Origin: DATCVA01 sp036567205
Lineage (GTDB): Bacteria > Pseudomonadota > Gammaproteobacteria > Burkholderiales > Burkholderiaceae_B
Assembly (NCBI GenBank): GCA_036567205.1
Contig: DATCVA010000131.1
Location: 1-13,035, forward strand
Direction of reading: 5' to 3'
DNA: 13,035 bases
Positions 1-7,589 of this stretch are shown piece by piece (the first letter of the stretch is position 1; every line of letters starts with the position of its first letter). A model generated the notes under the pieces. The model was not told the origin of the DNA. It did no database searches and saw only the letters and a program-made list of their open reading frames with translations. The position numbers were made by a program, and so were the translations under genes.

Positions 1-1344
1 GCCGGCGCAAAAGCAGCTGTCTCGCACACGGGTGCGCTAGCTGGCGCCGATAGTATGTATGATGCCTTGTTCACACAAACGGGCGTCATACGGGCGCAAA
101 AATTCAGTGACCTCCTGGATATTCCCGTTGCTCTGTCAACCGGCCGCGTGCTTCACGGTAAACGTGTCGCCATCCTGACATCCACTGGCGGCGCTGGCAC
201 TCTGGTATCGGACAGCCTGGGAGTCTGCGGATTCGAAACGCCGTCACCCGACCCGCAGACGGCTCAACGCCTGCGCGCATTGCAGTCCGGCGACCATGCG
301 GCCCTTGACCGCAACCCGATCGACGTCACACTGGCAGGGCTGCAGCCAGACCTGCTTCGCGGCGCAATCCGCGCCGTCCTGGACAGCCCGTCTTACGATG
401 CACTGGCCATCATAGTGGGCTCATCCAGCCTGGCTGCGCCCGGACTTATGGCGGACGCCATCAATGACTGCCTTCCCCTGACCGACAAGCCGGTGCTGGC
501 TTACGTAAGCCCGCACGCTCCTCATGTGGCAGCACTGCTGAACCAGCGCGGCGTGCCGGCCTATACCGAACCTGAAAGCTGCACCGTCGCGCTTGAGGGC
601 ATGCTTCAAGTCGCTCGTCTGAACCGCCCCTCCGCTCTACCCACTTCGATCAAACCGGTCTCGACGTCCGACCTGCCTGCCGGCGCGCTGGATGAGGCGC
701 AAGCGAAAGAGCTCTTCACACGCTTTGGAGTTCCCGGCGTGCGTGAAATCGTTATCTGCGCTCCGGAACAGGCGCTAGAGGCGGCACGTACGCTAGGTTC
801 TCGGGTAGTCTTGAAAATACTTGAAAAAAATATCGCTCATAAAAGCGATATTGGCGGTGTAGCCGTCAATATCATGCCAGAACAGGCTTCTGCCCGGCTT
901 ACCGAAATGAAGTCCAGGGTCAAGGCCAAAACAGGCATAAGCATCAACCGATTTCTCGTGCAGGAAATGGTTTCAGGGGGAGTCGAGCTGATTCTGGGTT
1001 TCCACCGCGACCCGCTTGGAAGCGCGATTCTACTTGGCATGGGCGGCATCACCGCCGAATTGCTGAACGACACAAGCATGCGGCTGCTGCCAAGTCATGG
1101 AGGACTGAGCCGCGAAGAGGCAATGGAGCTTATGCAGGAGTTGAAAACGTGGCCACTATTGAATGGTTTCCGCGGTACGCCGAAGGCTGATGTAGAAGCG
1201 CTGGCGGCAGCTATTGTGTCGTTCTCGCGAATGGCGGATCAAATGGGAGAGCGCCTGATCGAAGCCGAGATCAATCCCTTATTCGTATTGCCTTGCGGTG
1301 AAGGAGTAAAAGCCGCCGACGGCATCGCCATCTTAAGCGCTTAA
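1..1344 (+). CDS. Acyl-CoA synthetase, ADP/NDP-forming (5'-truncated by the window edge)
   Basis: The reading frame is open from base 1, so this is the C-terminal 447 residues of a larger protein; the family is usually about 700 residues. The enzyme family couples acyl-CoA thioester chemistry to ADP phosphorylation or ATP use through a phospho-histidine, in the cytoplasm. The motif SHTGALAG at residues 8-15 matches the loop carrying the phosphorylated histidine (H9 here). The succinyl-CoA-ligase-like region follows. From about residue 225 an ATP-grasp domain begins (DEAQAKELFTRFGVPG, then VVLKI and HKSDIGGV). The protein ends just after the ATP-grasp domain, so it has no C-terminal GNAT domain; whether an N-terminal one exists cannot be seen. 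The acyl substrate cannot be told from this part. The family is secure, the exact reaction is not. It converges on the small minus-strand gene 24 bases downstream, with no clear terminator between them. Confidence 0.9.
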   Translation, partial: AGAKAAVSHTGALAGADSMYDALFTQTGVIRAQKFSDLLDIPVALSTGRVLHGKRVAILTSTGGAGTLVSDSLGVCGFETPSPDPQTAQRLRALQSGDHAALDRNPIDVTLAGLQPDLLRGAIRAVLDSPSYDALAIIVGSSSLAAPGLMADAINDCLPLTDKPVLAYVSPHAPHVAALLNQRGVPAYTEPESCTVALEGMLQVARLNRPSALPTSIKPVSTSDLPAGALDEAQAKELFTRFGVPGVREIVICAPEQALEAARTLGSRVVLKILEKNIAHKSDIGGVAVNIMPEQASARLTEMKSRVKAKTGISINRFLVQEMVSGGVELILGFHRDPLGSAILLGMGGITAELLNDTSMRLLPSHGGLSREEAMELMQELKTWPLLNGFRGTPKADVEALAAAIVSFSRMADQMGERLIEAEINPLFVLPCGEGVKAADGIAILSA

Positions 1345-1368
1345 GGACATTCAATTATTCGCGCAAGA

Positions 1369-1626
1369 CTACTCGTCGATGCCAATGCCACGTTCAATCA
1401 TTCCCTCGACATAACTGATGACGAACTGTTTTAACGCCTCACCGCTCATGACATTGTCAATAATAGATCCGCTGGGCGAGCCTTTGAGCTCGCCGTCCAG
1501 ATAGACCTTGGCTTGCCAGGGTACGGTGTGGCCGGGCGTATATTGAACCTCGTATTGAAACGTTTCGCCCCCCACCTTACGGGTATACAGATCCAGGACT
1601 GATACTGGTTGTGTCTTCACGCGCAT
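1369..1626 (-). CDS. Small conserved-looking hypothetical protein (85 aa)
   Basis: I do not recognise a named family. The product is small, soluble and rich in aromatic and charged residues (YTRKVGGETFQYEVQY, VPWQAKVYLDGEL), with no signal peptide or membrane segment. It ends in an acidic tail, IGIDE. The start is uncertain. For the ATG at 1626 the purine-rich GGGAG lies directly against the start codon, which is too close for a Shine-Dalgarno site. The GTG two codons later (1620) has the same GGGAG six bases upstream and may be the real start, giving 83 residues. The gene is divergent from the dodecin gene and convergent with the acyl-CoA synthetase. Codon use looks like the neighbours, which supports a real gene, but no function can be assigned. 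Confidence 0.7.
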   Translation of the reverse strand: MRVKTQPVSVLDLYTRKVGGETFQYEVQYTPGHTVPWQAKVYLDGELKGSPSGSIIDNVMSGEALKQFVISYVEGMIERGIGIDE

Positions 1627-1727
1627 CTCCCGTTATATGCCTTTCGAATTGTACTGCTACAAAAAGTAGCTTTGCGATTCGCTGTCAGGCGTAAACAGGG
1701 CGAAGAAACATAAGTGCTGTCATTCGA

Positions 1728-1753
1728 CTTGAAAATGGGGAATTGGCCCATTG
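1728..1753 (+). promoter_or_regulatory. Possible heat-shock (sigma-32-like) promoter for the dodecin gene
   Basis: CTTGAAA at 1728-1734 equals the sigma-32 minus-35 consensus. GCCCATTG at 1746-1753 resembles the minus-10 CCCCATnT, with both end positions mismatched. The spacer is 11 bases, at the short end of the known range. It lies about 70 bases before the dodecin start. No better sigma-70 promoter was found here. Low confidence. Confidence 0.3.
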
Positions 1754-1780
1754 CGACCACCTTCTTCCACGAGCACAATG

Positions 1781-1813
1781 TTTAAGGTGAGGCCTGCCGG
1801 CCCACGCCTTAAA
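1781..1813 (+). promoter_or_regulatory. Leader hairpin ending on the dodecin Shine-Dalgarno site
   Basis: TTTAAGGTG (1781-1789) pairs with CGCCTTAAA (1805-1813) over nine base pairs, including one G-U. An inner GGCC/GGCC stem (1791-1794 with 1799-1802) closes a TGCC loop. The three A residues at the 3' foot are the first bases of the ribosome binding site AAAGGAG (1811-1817). There is no T-tract, so this does not look like a terminator. A translational control or mRNA-stabilising role is inferred. Confidence 0.5.
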
Positions 1814-1823
1814 GGAGAAAACG

Positions 1824-2027
1824 ATGACAGTCGCACGCATTACTGAAATCAGCAGCGTCAGCTCAAAAAGTTTTGAAGATGCCATTTCCCAAGGAGTAAA
1901 ACGCGCCAACAAAACGCTGAAAAACGTCAAGGGCGCCTGGGTGAAAGATCAAGAAATAACGGTCAACGACGGCAAAGTAAGCGGATACAAAGTAATCCTG
2001 AAAGTAACATTTGTCTTGAACGATTAA
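1824..2027 (+). CDS. Dodecin family flavin-binding protein
   Basis: Dodecins are small flavoproteins that assemble into hollow dodecamers and store or buffer FMN or riboflavin in the cytoplasm. The 67-residue product has the full family length and pattern: an N-terminal strand TVARITEISS, a helix SFEDAISQGVKRANKTLKNV, then GAWVKDQE with W39, the aromatic residue expected to stack on the flavin, and final strands GKVSGYKVILKVTFVL. The start is well supported by AAAGGAG seven bases before the ATG. The gene stands alone, with its own leader hairpin upstream and a strong hairpin from an IS-derived remnant 11 bases after the stop. Which flavin it binds cannot be read from the sequence. Confidence 0.95.
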   Translation: MTVARITEISSVSSKSFEDAISQGVKRANKTLKNVKGAWVKDQEITVNDGKVSGYKVILKVTFVLND

Positions 2028-2028
2028 A

Positions 2029-2105
2029 TTGACATCTTCCCCGTCCTTTAGGGCGGGGATTCCCGCAGCGCTGCGCAATGTTCGCTTACCTTCTGCTTCA
2101 ACTAG
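2029..2105 (-). mobile_element. Remnant of an IS200/IS605-type right end with tnpB tail
   Basis: Read on the minus strand, the segment translates in one frame to VEAEGKR, then GIPALKDGEDVN, which resembles the last residues of IS200/IS605-family TnpB proteins. The same bases form a nine-pair hairpin (2038-2046 with 2051-2059, loop 2047-2050, one G-U pair) followed by GATGTCAA. This layout is typical of the right end and guide-RNA scaffold of these elements. A 12-base palindrome (2064-2075, CGCAGCGCTGCG) lies just inside. No transposase or left end is present, so it is an orphan end. The hairpin lies 11 bases after the dodecin stop and may end its transcript. The family assignment is from memory of the motif and was not searched. 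Confidence 0.65.
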
Positions 2106-2132
2106 CGGCTTGCCTGCCTGCGCAATGACACC

Positions 2133-2516
2133 CTAACGCAGGGCGTGCATCGTAGCCAGGCCCAGTGCGGTCAAGGCAAATGTGCCTATCAGGCTGACAC
2201 CGGCATAGCCAAATGCACTAACGTAAGCGCCCCGTTCAAGCAAGCCAACGGTTTCCGCCGAAAATGTAGAGAATGTCGTCAATCCGCCCAAAAAACCGGT
2301 AGTTATCAGAAGCTTGAGCCACTCTGGCGTACTGGGGTAAAGAATTAAGGCACCCAATGCAACGCCTATTAAATACCCGCCTATCAAATTGGCTGCCAGC
2401 GTGCCCCACGGCAATATTACGTGAGCCTGATTCAGCCAGATTCCTAATAGCCAGCGGCTGATCGCGCCCAGTGCCGCTCCGACTCCAACTGCAAAAAAAT
2501 GACCAAACGTCAACAT
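2133..2516 (-). CDS. crcB: Fluoride ion channel CrcB/Fluc
   Basis: CrcB forms dual-topology dimers in the inner membrane that let fluoride leave the cell. The 127-residue product has four hydrophobic segments. Family motifs are GAALGAISRW near the N-terminus, WGTLAANLIGGYLIG in the second helix with its conserved Asn, and the signature TTGFLGGLTTFSTFSAE in the third, which supplies the pore Phe residues and the sodium-site region. The start was set at the ATG at 2516 because this gives the usual family length. An upstream in-frame GTG at 2537 would add seven polar residues (HKERIT) without a good binding site. It lies downstream of rlmF on the same strand with a probable terminator between. 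No convincing fluoride riboswitch was found upstream. Confidence 0.95.
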   Translation of the reverse strand: MLTFGHFFAVGVGAALGAISRWLLGIWLNQAHVILPWGTLAANLIGGYLIGVALGALILYPSTPEWLKLLITTGFLGGLTTFSTFSAETVGLLERGAYVSAFGYAGVSLIGTFALTALGLATMHALR

Positions 2517-2583
2517 GGTTATCCGCTCTTTATGCACGCAAACGCTATTTCATCACAGATTGGTCCAGGTATTCGAGTCTTTC

Positions 2584-2610
2584 AAAAGCCGGCGCTATGC
2601 CCGCTACGGC
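2584..2610 (-). terminator. Probable rho-independent terminator after rlmF
   Basis: On the minus strand, GCCG and GCG pair with CGC and CGGC around the loop GGCATAG, with a two-base TA bulge. Four T residues follow directly (2587-2584). It lies about 30 bases past the rlmF stop and would separate rlmF from crcB. Confidence 0.4.
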
Positions 2611-2641
2611 AATGTCATCCGATGATTGACTCCTGGCGACT

Positions 2642-3613
2642 TCAGACCCATCGCGCCTTGCGCCAGGCTAGCTGCGCCCGAGCGTCCAAAAATGTCCACG
2701 CAACAAAACGGCTCTTCTTTTGCCCCTGAGCCATTTCAACAGTGTGTACATCAAGAGCACCCGCTTTTCTAAGCATGCGGTAAACCAGTGCCAGGTTGGA
2801 CTCCTTTGAAACCAGGCTGCTAAACCAAAAAACCTGCCTCCGCAACTGCACGCTCTCTTCTATCAGATTGCAAACAAACCGCGCTTCGCCGCCCTCGCAC
2901 CATAGCTCGTTATTTTGGCCGCCAAAATTCAATACAGGCCCTTTCCGTTGTACTGCGGACCTGCCCAGCCCCCGCCATTTGCGTTGAGACCCACTTTGCG
3001 CTTCGTGTGCCGAAGCATGAAACGGTGGATTGCATAGTGTCAGATCAAAGCGCTCATCGGCATGCAACAACCCTTTCAACGTGTGTTCACGATGGGGTTG
3101 ATGACGTAACTCAATGGCTTTGGACAGGCCATCGTCAGTCTGAACAATGGCTTGCACCGAAGCAAGCGCTCTTGTGTCAATATCGGATCCCAAAAAGCGC
3201 CAGCCATATTCGCGATGACCAATTAACGGGTAGATGCCATTAGCGCCCACGCCAATATCCAGCACGCGCACTGCCGCTCCTTGCGGAATAACACCCTCGT
3301 TGCTTTGCCCCAGCAAATCGGCCAGATAATGAATGTAGTCAGCGCGGCCCGGAATTGGGGGACACAAATAGCCCTCGGGAATATTCCACTGCGCAATACC
3401 GTAAAACGATCTTAATAATGCGCGATTCAATGCCTTGACCGCAGCCGGCCTGGCAAAATCGATACTGTGATCGCCATAAGGAGTAACAACAACGAAATCC
3501 GCCAGCTCGGGCGTCACTTTAATTAGCTGCGCAAAATCATAGCGTCCGTGATGACGGTTGCGTTCGTGCAACAGCTTTTCCTTTTGACCCGTTGCGATTA
3601 GATTAGAAGACAT
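2642..3613 (-). CDS. rlmF: 23S rRNA (adenine-1618-N6)-methyltransferase RlmF
   Basis: RlmF methylates A1618 of 23S rRNA using S-adenosylmethionine. The 323-residue product is close to the family length (about 308 in E. coli). The family hallmark PPIPGRADYIHYLADLL is at residues 85-101. The SAM-binding glycine loop LDIGVGANGIYPLIG is at 118-132, and the catalytic N6-adenine motif NPPF is at 195-198. The C-terminal half shows the usual WFSSLVSKESNL block. The start at 3613 is the only Met before the conserved region; its ribosome binding site is weak (GGGTC). It lies 54 bases downstream of the arginase gene on the same strand, so cotranscription is possible, but there is no functional link. Confidence 0.96.
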   Translation of the reverse strand: MSSNLIATGQKEKLLHERNRHHGRYDFAQLIKVTPELADFVVVTPYGDHSIDFARPAAVKALNRALLRSFYGIAQWNIPEGYLCPPIPGRADYIHYLADLLGQSNEGVIPQGAAVRVLDIGVGANGIYPLIGHREYGWRFLGSDIDTRALASVQAIVQTDDGLSKAIELRHQPHREHTLKGLLHADERFDLTLCNPPFHASAHEAQSGSQRKWRGLGRSAVQRKGPVLNFGGQNNELWCEGGEARFVCNLIEESVQLRRQVFWFSSLVSKESNLALVYRMLRKAGALDVHTVEMAQGQKKSRFVAWTFLDARAQLAWRKARWV

Positions 3614-3667
3614 TAAGACCCATCAGTCATGATTGCTCCCGCTTGCCCCTGCGTATCGGCAACACCG

Positions 3668-4594
3668 TTATCGCTTGCGCATTAGCGTACTTTTTCCAAA
3701 CAGGCTTTCGATTAAATCGACCGCCAAAATGGCGGTTTGGTTACGTATATCCATAGCAGGATTAAGCTCAACCAGGTCCATCGAACCCAAAGCACCTGTA
3801 TCGGCCAGCATCTCCATGCACAACTGCGCTTCACGGTAGCTGGGCCCTCCGCGTACCGTCGTTGCCACCCCCGGGGCGATTTCCGGGTCTAGAAAATCCA
3901 CATCAAAGCTGACATGCAAATGAGTCTGCCGGGTTATATCGCGCAGTGCCATCTCCATGGTGTGGCGCATACCGGTTTCATCGATATAGCGCATATCGAA
4001 AACTTCGATACCGGCTTCGTGAACAAATTGCTGCTCGCCGTGATCCACACTGCGGATACCAATCTGGCGAATCTCGCTTGCATCGATAGCGGGCACATGG
4101 CCGCTTAACTCGATGAGCTCTTTTGGTCCATGCCCGCACAAACAAGCGACAGGCATGCCATGCAGATTGCCCGTCGGAGTAAGCGATGCTGTATTAAAAT
4201 CGGCATGAGCATCAAGCCACACAACGCGCAACGTCTTGCCTTGTTCGCGACAGTAACGCGCGACCGCGCTGATGGAACCGATGGCCATGCTGTGATCGCC
4301 CCCCATCATCAGGGGTATCCGGTCATCGCGCAACTGCGCATAGACCGCGTTATGCACAAGATGGCTCCAGCGTGTTACCTGGGTTAAATGCCGGTAGCCA
4401 TCAATGGAAGCGGACCAGGGATTGGCCGGGCCGCCAATATTGCCGCAGTCTTTAACAGAAACCCCAAAGCGTTCGAGCGCCTGCGCAATGCCGGCTACCC
4501 GCAATGCGTCGGGCCCCATGCACGCGCCCCGGCTACCTGCCCCTACGTCAGTGGGAACGCCGATCAAGCTGACCTTATTCGCAATATTGATCAT
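3668..4594 (-). CDS. rocF: Arginase
   Basis: Arginase hydrolyses arginine to ornithine and urea in the cytoplasm. The 308-residue product has all the binuclear manganese ligands of the ureohydrolase family: H101 in GGDHSMAIG, D128, H130 and D132 in DAHADFN, and D231 and D233 in SFDVDFLDP. The N-terminal LIGVPTDVGAGSRGACMGP and the later DLVELNP match true arginases better than agmatinases. The ATG at 4594 was preferred to the in-frame GTG at 4603, because the purine-rich AAGGGGGG would be only about one to three bases from the GTG but about ten from the ATG. The adjacent threonine genes do not share a pathway with it. It starts 89 bases after the thrC stop on the same strand, so readthrough is possible. 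Confidence 0.96.
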   Translation of the reverse strand: MINIANKVSLIGVPTDVGAGSRGACMGPDALRVAGIAQALERFGVSVKDCGNIGGPANPWSASIDGYRHLTQVTRWSHLVHNAVYAQLRDDRIPLMMGGDHSMAIGSISAVARYCREQGKTLRVVWLDAHADFNTASLTPTGNLHGMPVACLCGHGPKELIELSGHVPAIDASEIRQIGIRSVDHGEQQFVHEAGIEVFDMRYIDETGMRHTMEMALRDITRQTHLHVSFDVDFLDPEIAPGVATTVRGGPSYREAQLCMEMLADTGALGSMDLVELNPAMDIRNQTAILAVDLIESLFGKSTLMRKR

Positions 4595-4644
4595 TAACGA
4601 CACGCCCCCCTTCGATTAAACATAACAGGGCAAGAAGGCTTGCA

Positions 4645-4659
4645 GGGCCATTCAGGCCC
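4645..4659. other. Small inverted repeat between thrC and arginase gene
   Basis: GGGCC and GGCCC pair around the loop ATTCA. No T-tract follows on either strand, so it is at best a weak or rho-assisted stop signal after thrC. Confidence 0.25.
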
Positions 4660-4683
4660 CCGCATAGCCCAACGAGTTGCAGC

Positions 4684-6093
4684 TTATTGCAATGCGTGCT
4701 GCTGTATGTACTGACGCACCTGATCGGCGCTGCAATCCATGACCTGCACGCGTTGCTCCAGGCTGGCCAACTCACGCAAATGCTCGGGCACTGGAGCAGG
4801 CCGGCCAATTGCTTCTTCAATAATGGCGCCGAACTTGGCAGGCAAGGCGGTTTCAAGCACCAGCATGGGGATGCCCTCTTCAACATATTGCGCCGCTACC
4901 TTGACCCCGTCGGCCGTATGAGGATCAATCAGCACTCCTGTGCTTTGATAAAGCGAGTTGATGGTTTCCACTCGGTCGGCATGGGTGCTGACTCCGCTGA
5001 CGAAACCGTAACGAGCTTCAAACTGCGGTTTTAAATGACGTAGATCGAACTTGCCATTTTCGGCCAGTTGCTGCCACAGCTCGCGTACCTTGGCCGGTTC
5101 CTGGCCGACAAGGTCGAACACAAAACGCTCAAAATTCGAGGCGCGCGAAATGTCCATGGACGGACTGGATGTCGCATGGGTTTGCTCTGCCGAACGGGGA
5201 TGGTAGATGCCCGTGCGGAAAAACTCTTCAAGCACATTGTTCTCGTTGGTGGCCAACACGAGGCGGCGCACAGGCAAACCCATTTCCCGCGCAAGGTGGC
5301 CTGACAGTATGTTGCCAAAGTTGCCTGACGGCACAGCGAAAGAAACCTGCTGCCCTGCCTCAGAGGTAGCCCGCAGCCATCCCCAAAAGTAATACACCAC
5401 CTGGGCTGCGATACGCGCCCAATTAATGGAGTTAACGGCGCCCAGGTGATAGGCCGATTTAAATTGCAAATCGCCTGCCAGTGTTTTCACGATATCCTGG
5501 CACTCATCGAAAACCCCCTTTAACGCCAGGTTATGGATATTGGCGTCTTGCAAAGAGTACATTTGAGCGCGCTGAAAATCACTCATGCGGCCATGGGGCG
5601 AAAGCATGAAAACCGACACACCGCGCTTGCCGCGCAATGCATATTCCGCCGCCGAGCCTGTATCGCCCGAGGTGGCCCCCAGAATATTCAAAGTGGCATG
5701 ACGCTTATCGAGCACATACTCGAATACCTGCCCCAAAAACTGCATGGCCATGTCTTTAAAAGCCAGTGTGGGCCCTTCTGACAAACCCAGCAGTGTCAGG
5801 CCGTTGGACAACGGTTTAAGCGGTACTATTTGATCGCTGTTAAAAACACCTGGCTGGTAGGCGTCGTGGGTAAGCTTGCGCAAATCTTTTTTTGGAATAT
5901 CATCGATAAACAACCCCAGGATTTCGCAGGCCAACTCGGCATAGCTTAAGCTGCGCCATGCCTCAAGCGTTTCAGGGCTGATTTTCGGCAAGGACTCGGG
6001 TAAAGCCAGACCACCGTCCGGCGCCAGGCCTTCGAGCAAGATTTCGGAAAACGAAAGAGGCGCCATGCCGCCGCGTGTTGAACGATATTTCAT
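4684..6093 (-). CDS. thrC: Threonine synthase
   Basis: ThrC is a PLP enzyme that converts O-phosphohomoserine to threonine, the last step of threonine synthesis. The 469-residue protein begins with the family-typical MKYRSTRG. It carries the PLP lysine K113 in GPTLAFKDMAMQ and the phosphate-binding loop ATSGDTGSA near 140-148. The VPSGNFGN block in the middle is also conserved. The length fits the longer threonine synthases of proteobacteria and fungi. The start ATG overlaps the hom stop codon as ATGA, and GGAAAG within the end of hom supplies the ribosome binding site, so translation is probably coupled to hom. Confidence 0.97.
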   Translation of the reverse strand: MKYRSTRGGMAPLSFSEILLEGLAPDGGLALPESLPKISPETLEAWRSLSYAELACEILGLFIDDIPKKDLRKLTHDAYQPGVFNSDQIVPLKPLSNGLTLLGLSEGPTLAFKDMAMQFLGQVFEYVLDKRHATLNILGATSGDTGSAAEYALRGKRGVSVFMLSPHGRMSDFQRAQMYSLQDANIHNLALKGVFDECQDIVKTLAGDLQFKSAYHLGAVNSINWARIAAQVVYYFWGWLRATSEAGQQVSFAVPSGNFGNILSGHLAREMGLPVRRLVLATNENNVLEEFFRTGIYHPRSAEQTHATSSPSMDISRASNFERFVFDLVGQEPAKVRELWQQLAENGKFDLRHLKPQFEARYGFVSGVSTHADRVETINSLYQSTGVLIDPHTADGVKVAAQYVEEGIPMLVLETALPAKFGAIIEEAIGRPAPVPEHLRELASLEQRVQVMDCSADQVRQYIQQHALQ

Positions 6094-7394
6094 GTCAGGC
6101 TTTCCACACGCAAACGTGTAACGTTAGACTTAACAAAAGGCAATGTCTGGATTTTTTCCAATGCACAGTCCACATCCCCTTCGCGGGCGGCGTGCGTCAA
6201 GAAAATAATATCGGCATCGGCCAACCCATGAGGCTCTTGAAACATCGAGCCAATCGAAATACCAACGTCTGACAAAATACGAGCTATATCGGCCAGCACG
6301 CCAGGACGATCCTGAACACGCAATCGCAAATAATACGACGACACAACCTCGGACACAGGCAAAATGGGAATATCGACCATAGCGTCCGGCTGGAACGCCA
6401 AATGCGGAACACGATGCTCGGGGTCGGCCGCCTGCAAACGAGTCACATCGACCAGATCTGCCACAACCGACGAGGCGGTGGGCAGTTCGCCCGCGCCTTG
6501 CCCATAATACAAAGTACCGCCCACCATATCGCCGTATACCTGTACGGCATTCATCGCGCCCTCGACATTGGCGAGCAGGCACTCGGTGGGTACAAGAGTA
6601 GGATGGACCCGCAACTCAATGCCTTCGTCACGGCGCTTGGTAATACCCAATAATTTAATCCGGTAACCAAGACGTTCGGCGTGCGCAATGTCTTCGGCCG
6701 CCAAAGTGGAGATTCCTTCAATATAGGCCTTGTCGAACTGGACCGCAATACCAAAGGCCAGCGAGGCCAGCAACGTCAACTTATGAGCGGCGTCTACGCC
6801 CTCGATGTCGAAAGTAGGATCAGTTTCGGCATAGCCCAAGCGCTGCGCCTCGGCCAGCACTTCGTTAAACGGCAAGCCGCGTGAGCGCATTTCCGACAAA
6901 ATGAAGTTGGTCGTGCCATTGATAATGCCGGCCACCCACTGAATGCGATTAGCGGTAAGGCCCTCGCGTATAGCCTTGATAATAGGTATGCCACCAGCCA
7001 CGGCAGCCTCAAAGGCCACCATCAGGCCCTTGGCATGCGCAGCGGCGAAAATTTCATTACCGTGCTTGGCCAACAAGGCTTTATTAGCCGTTACTACATG
7101 CTTGCCTTGTGCAATGGCCTCCATGACCAGCTCCAGCGCCAGAGTATCGCCGCCAATCAACTCAACAACAATGTCGATATCCGGATGGCGCACCACTTCC
7201 AGTCCATCCTGAGTAACCAGCACCTGGTCACCCACCAGACGTTTGGCTTTTTCGACATCGCGCACAGCGACGGCAGCCACTTCAATACGGCGCCCGGCCC
7301 GGCGAGCAATTTCCTCGGCATTACGCGTCAATACTTTCCAGGTGCCACCACCCACAACACCCAGACCCAACAAACCAACTTTTATAGGACTCAT
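6090..7394 (-). CDS. hom: Homoserine dehydrogenase
   Basis: Hom reduces aspartate semialdehyde to homoserine with NAD(P)H, at the branch point to threonine and methionine. The 434-residue protein is the monofunctional type with no aspartokinase domain. It has an N-terminal Rossmann loop GLGVVG (10-15), the catalytic-region lysine K105 in VVTANKALLAKHG, the substrate segment IINGTTNFIL (158-167) and DPTFDIEGVDAAHK (192-205). A C-terminal ACT domain starts near residue 354 (YYLRLRVQDRPGVLADIA), where threonine feedback is expected. The start ATG overlaps the TGA of the upstream alaC remnant, and the likely binding site (AAGGACGGA) lies inside that remnant. It forms an operon with thrC. Confidence 0.97.
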   Translation of the reverse strand: MSPIKVGLLGLGVVGGGTWKVLTRNAEEIARRAGRRIEVAAVAVRDVEKAKRLVGDQVLVTQDGLEVVRHPDIDIVVELIGGDTLALELVMEAIAQGKHVVTANKALLAKHGNEIFAAAHAKGLMVAFEAAVAGGIPIIKAIREGLTANRIQWVAGIINGTTNFILSEMRSRGLPFNEVLAEAQRLGYAETDPTFDIEGVDAAHKLTLLASLAFGIAVQFDKAYIEGISTLAAEDIAHAERLGYRIKLLGITKRRDEGIELRVHPTLVPTECLLANVEGAMNAVQVYGDMVGGTLYYGQGAGELPTASSVVADLVDVTRLQAADPEHRVPHLAFQPDAMVDIPILPVSEVVSSYYLRLRVQDRPGVLADIARILSDVGISIGSMFQEPHGLADADIIFLTHAAREGDVDCALEKIQTLPFVKSNVTRLRVESLT

Positions 7395-7470
7395 TTAACT
7401 AATCCGTCCTTACGGAACATTTCTTTTATGCCGCGTACCGCCTGACGGATACGCTGCTCGATTTCAATCA
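7391..7470 (-). pseudogene. 3'-end remnant of an alaC-like aminotransferase gene
   Basis: Minus-strand codons here encode EQRIRQAVRGIKEMFRKDG and LVK, then a TGA that overlaps the hom start codon. This repeats the C-terminus of the aminotransferase at 12586-13035. Over 77 bases, 68 match; eight of the nine differences are silent, and one changes N to I. Similarity stops abruptly near 7470. The open frame continues to an ATG at 7585 but has no binding site, and the upstream residues resemble no aminotransferase. It is therefore a leftover end rather than a gene. It still provides the ribosome binding region for hom, which may explain why it was kept. Confidence 0.85.
7394..7470 (-). repeat. 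Direct repeat, left copy (alaC 3' end)
   Basis: This copy matches 12589-12665 in the same orientation at 68 of 77 positions with no gaps. The longest identical run is 14 bases. The two copies bracket the fadL-like, rpfF and rpfR genes. Confidence 0.85.
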
Positions 7471-7583
7471 ATATCTCACGTGCCTGATCAACCGACGGTT
7501 TCAGGAAGCAGGCAAAGATCCAATGGGAAAAAATGACAGCAGAGGAACTACAGCCTGTATAAAGGATGTATCCCGTGCTTGCC

Positions 7584-7589
7584 ATTATA
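7584..7589 (-). promoter_or_regulatory. Candidate promoter minus-10 element for hom-thrC
   Basis: A perfect TATAAT, followed by GG, reads on the minus strand about 190 bases before hom, between the porin gene and the alaC remnant. The minus-35 position at 17-base spacing (GTGTAG) is poor. If active, it would give hom-thrC a promoter of its own now that alaC is distant. Confidence 0.35.

Noticed and set aside
1656..1670. GCTAC-AAAAA-GTAGC hairpin as a terminator
   Set aside because: The stem is only five pairs with three T residues after it, and it lies between divergent genes, where no terminator is expected.
2517..2641. Fluoride riboswitch upstream of crcB
   Set aside because: I compared both strands with the remembered consensus. 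Short fragments look similar on the plus strand, which is the wrong orientation, but no full arrangement was found.
7391..7585. 64-residue minus-strand open frame just before hom as a real gene
   Set aside because: It has no ribosome binding site, its ATG lies within a likely minus-10 element, and only its end matches an aminotransferase. It was treated as a remnant.
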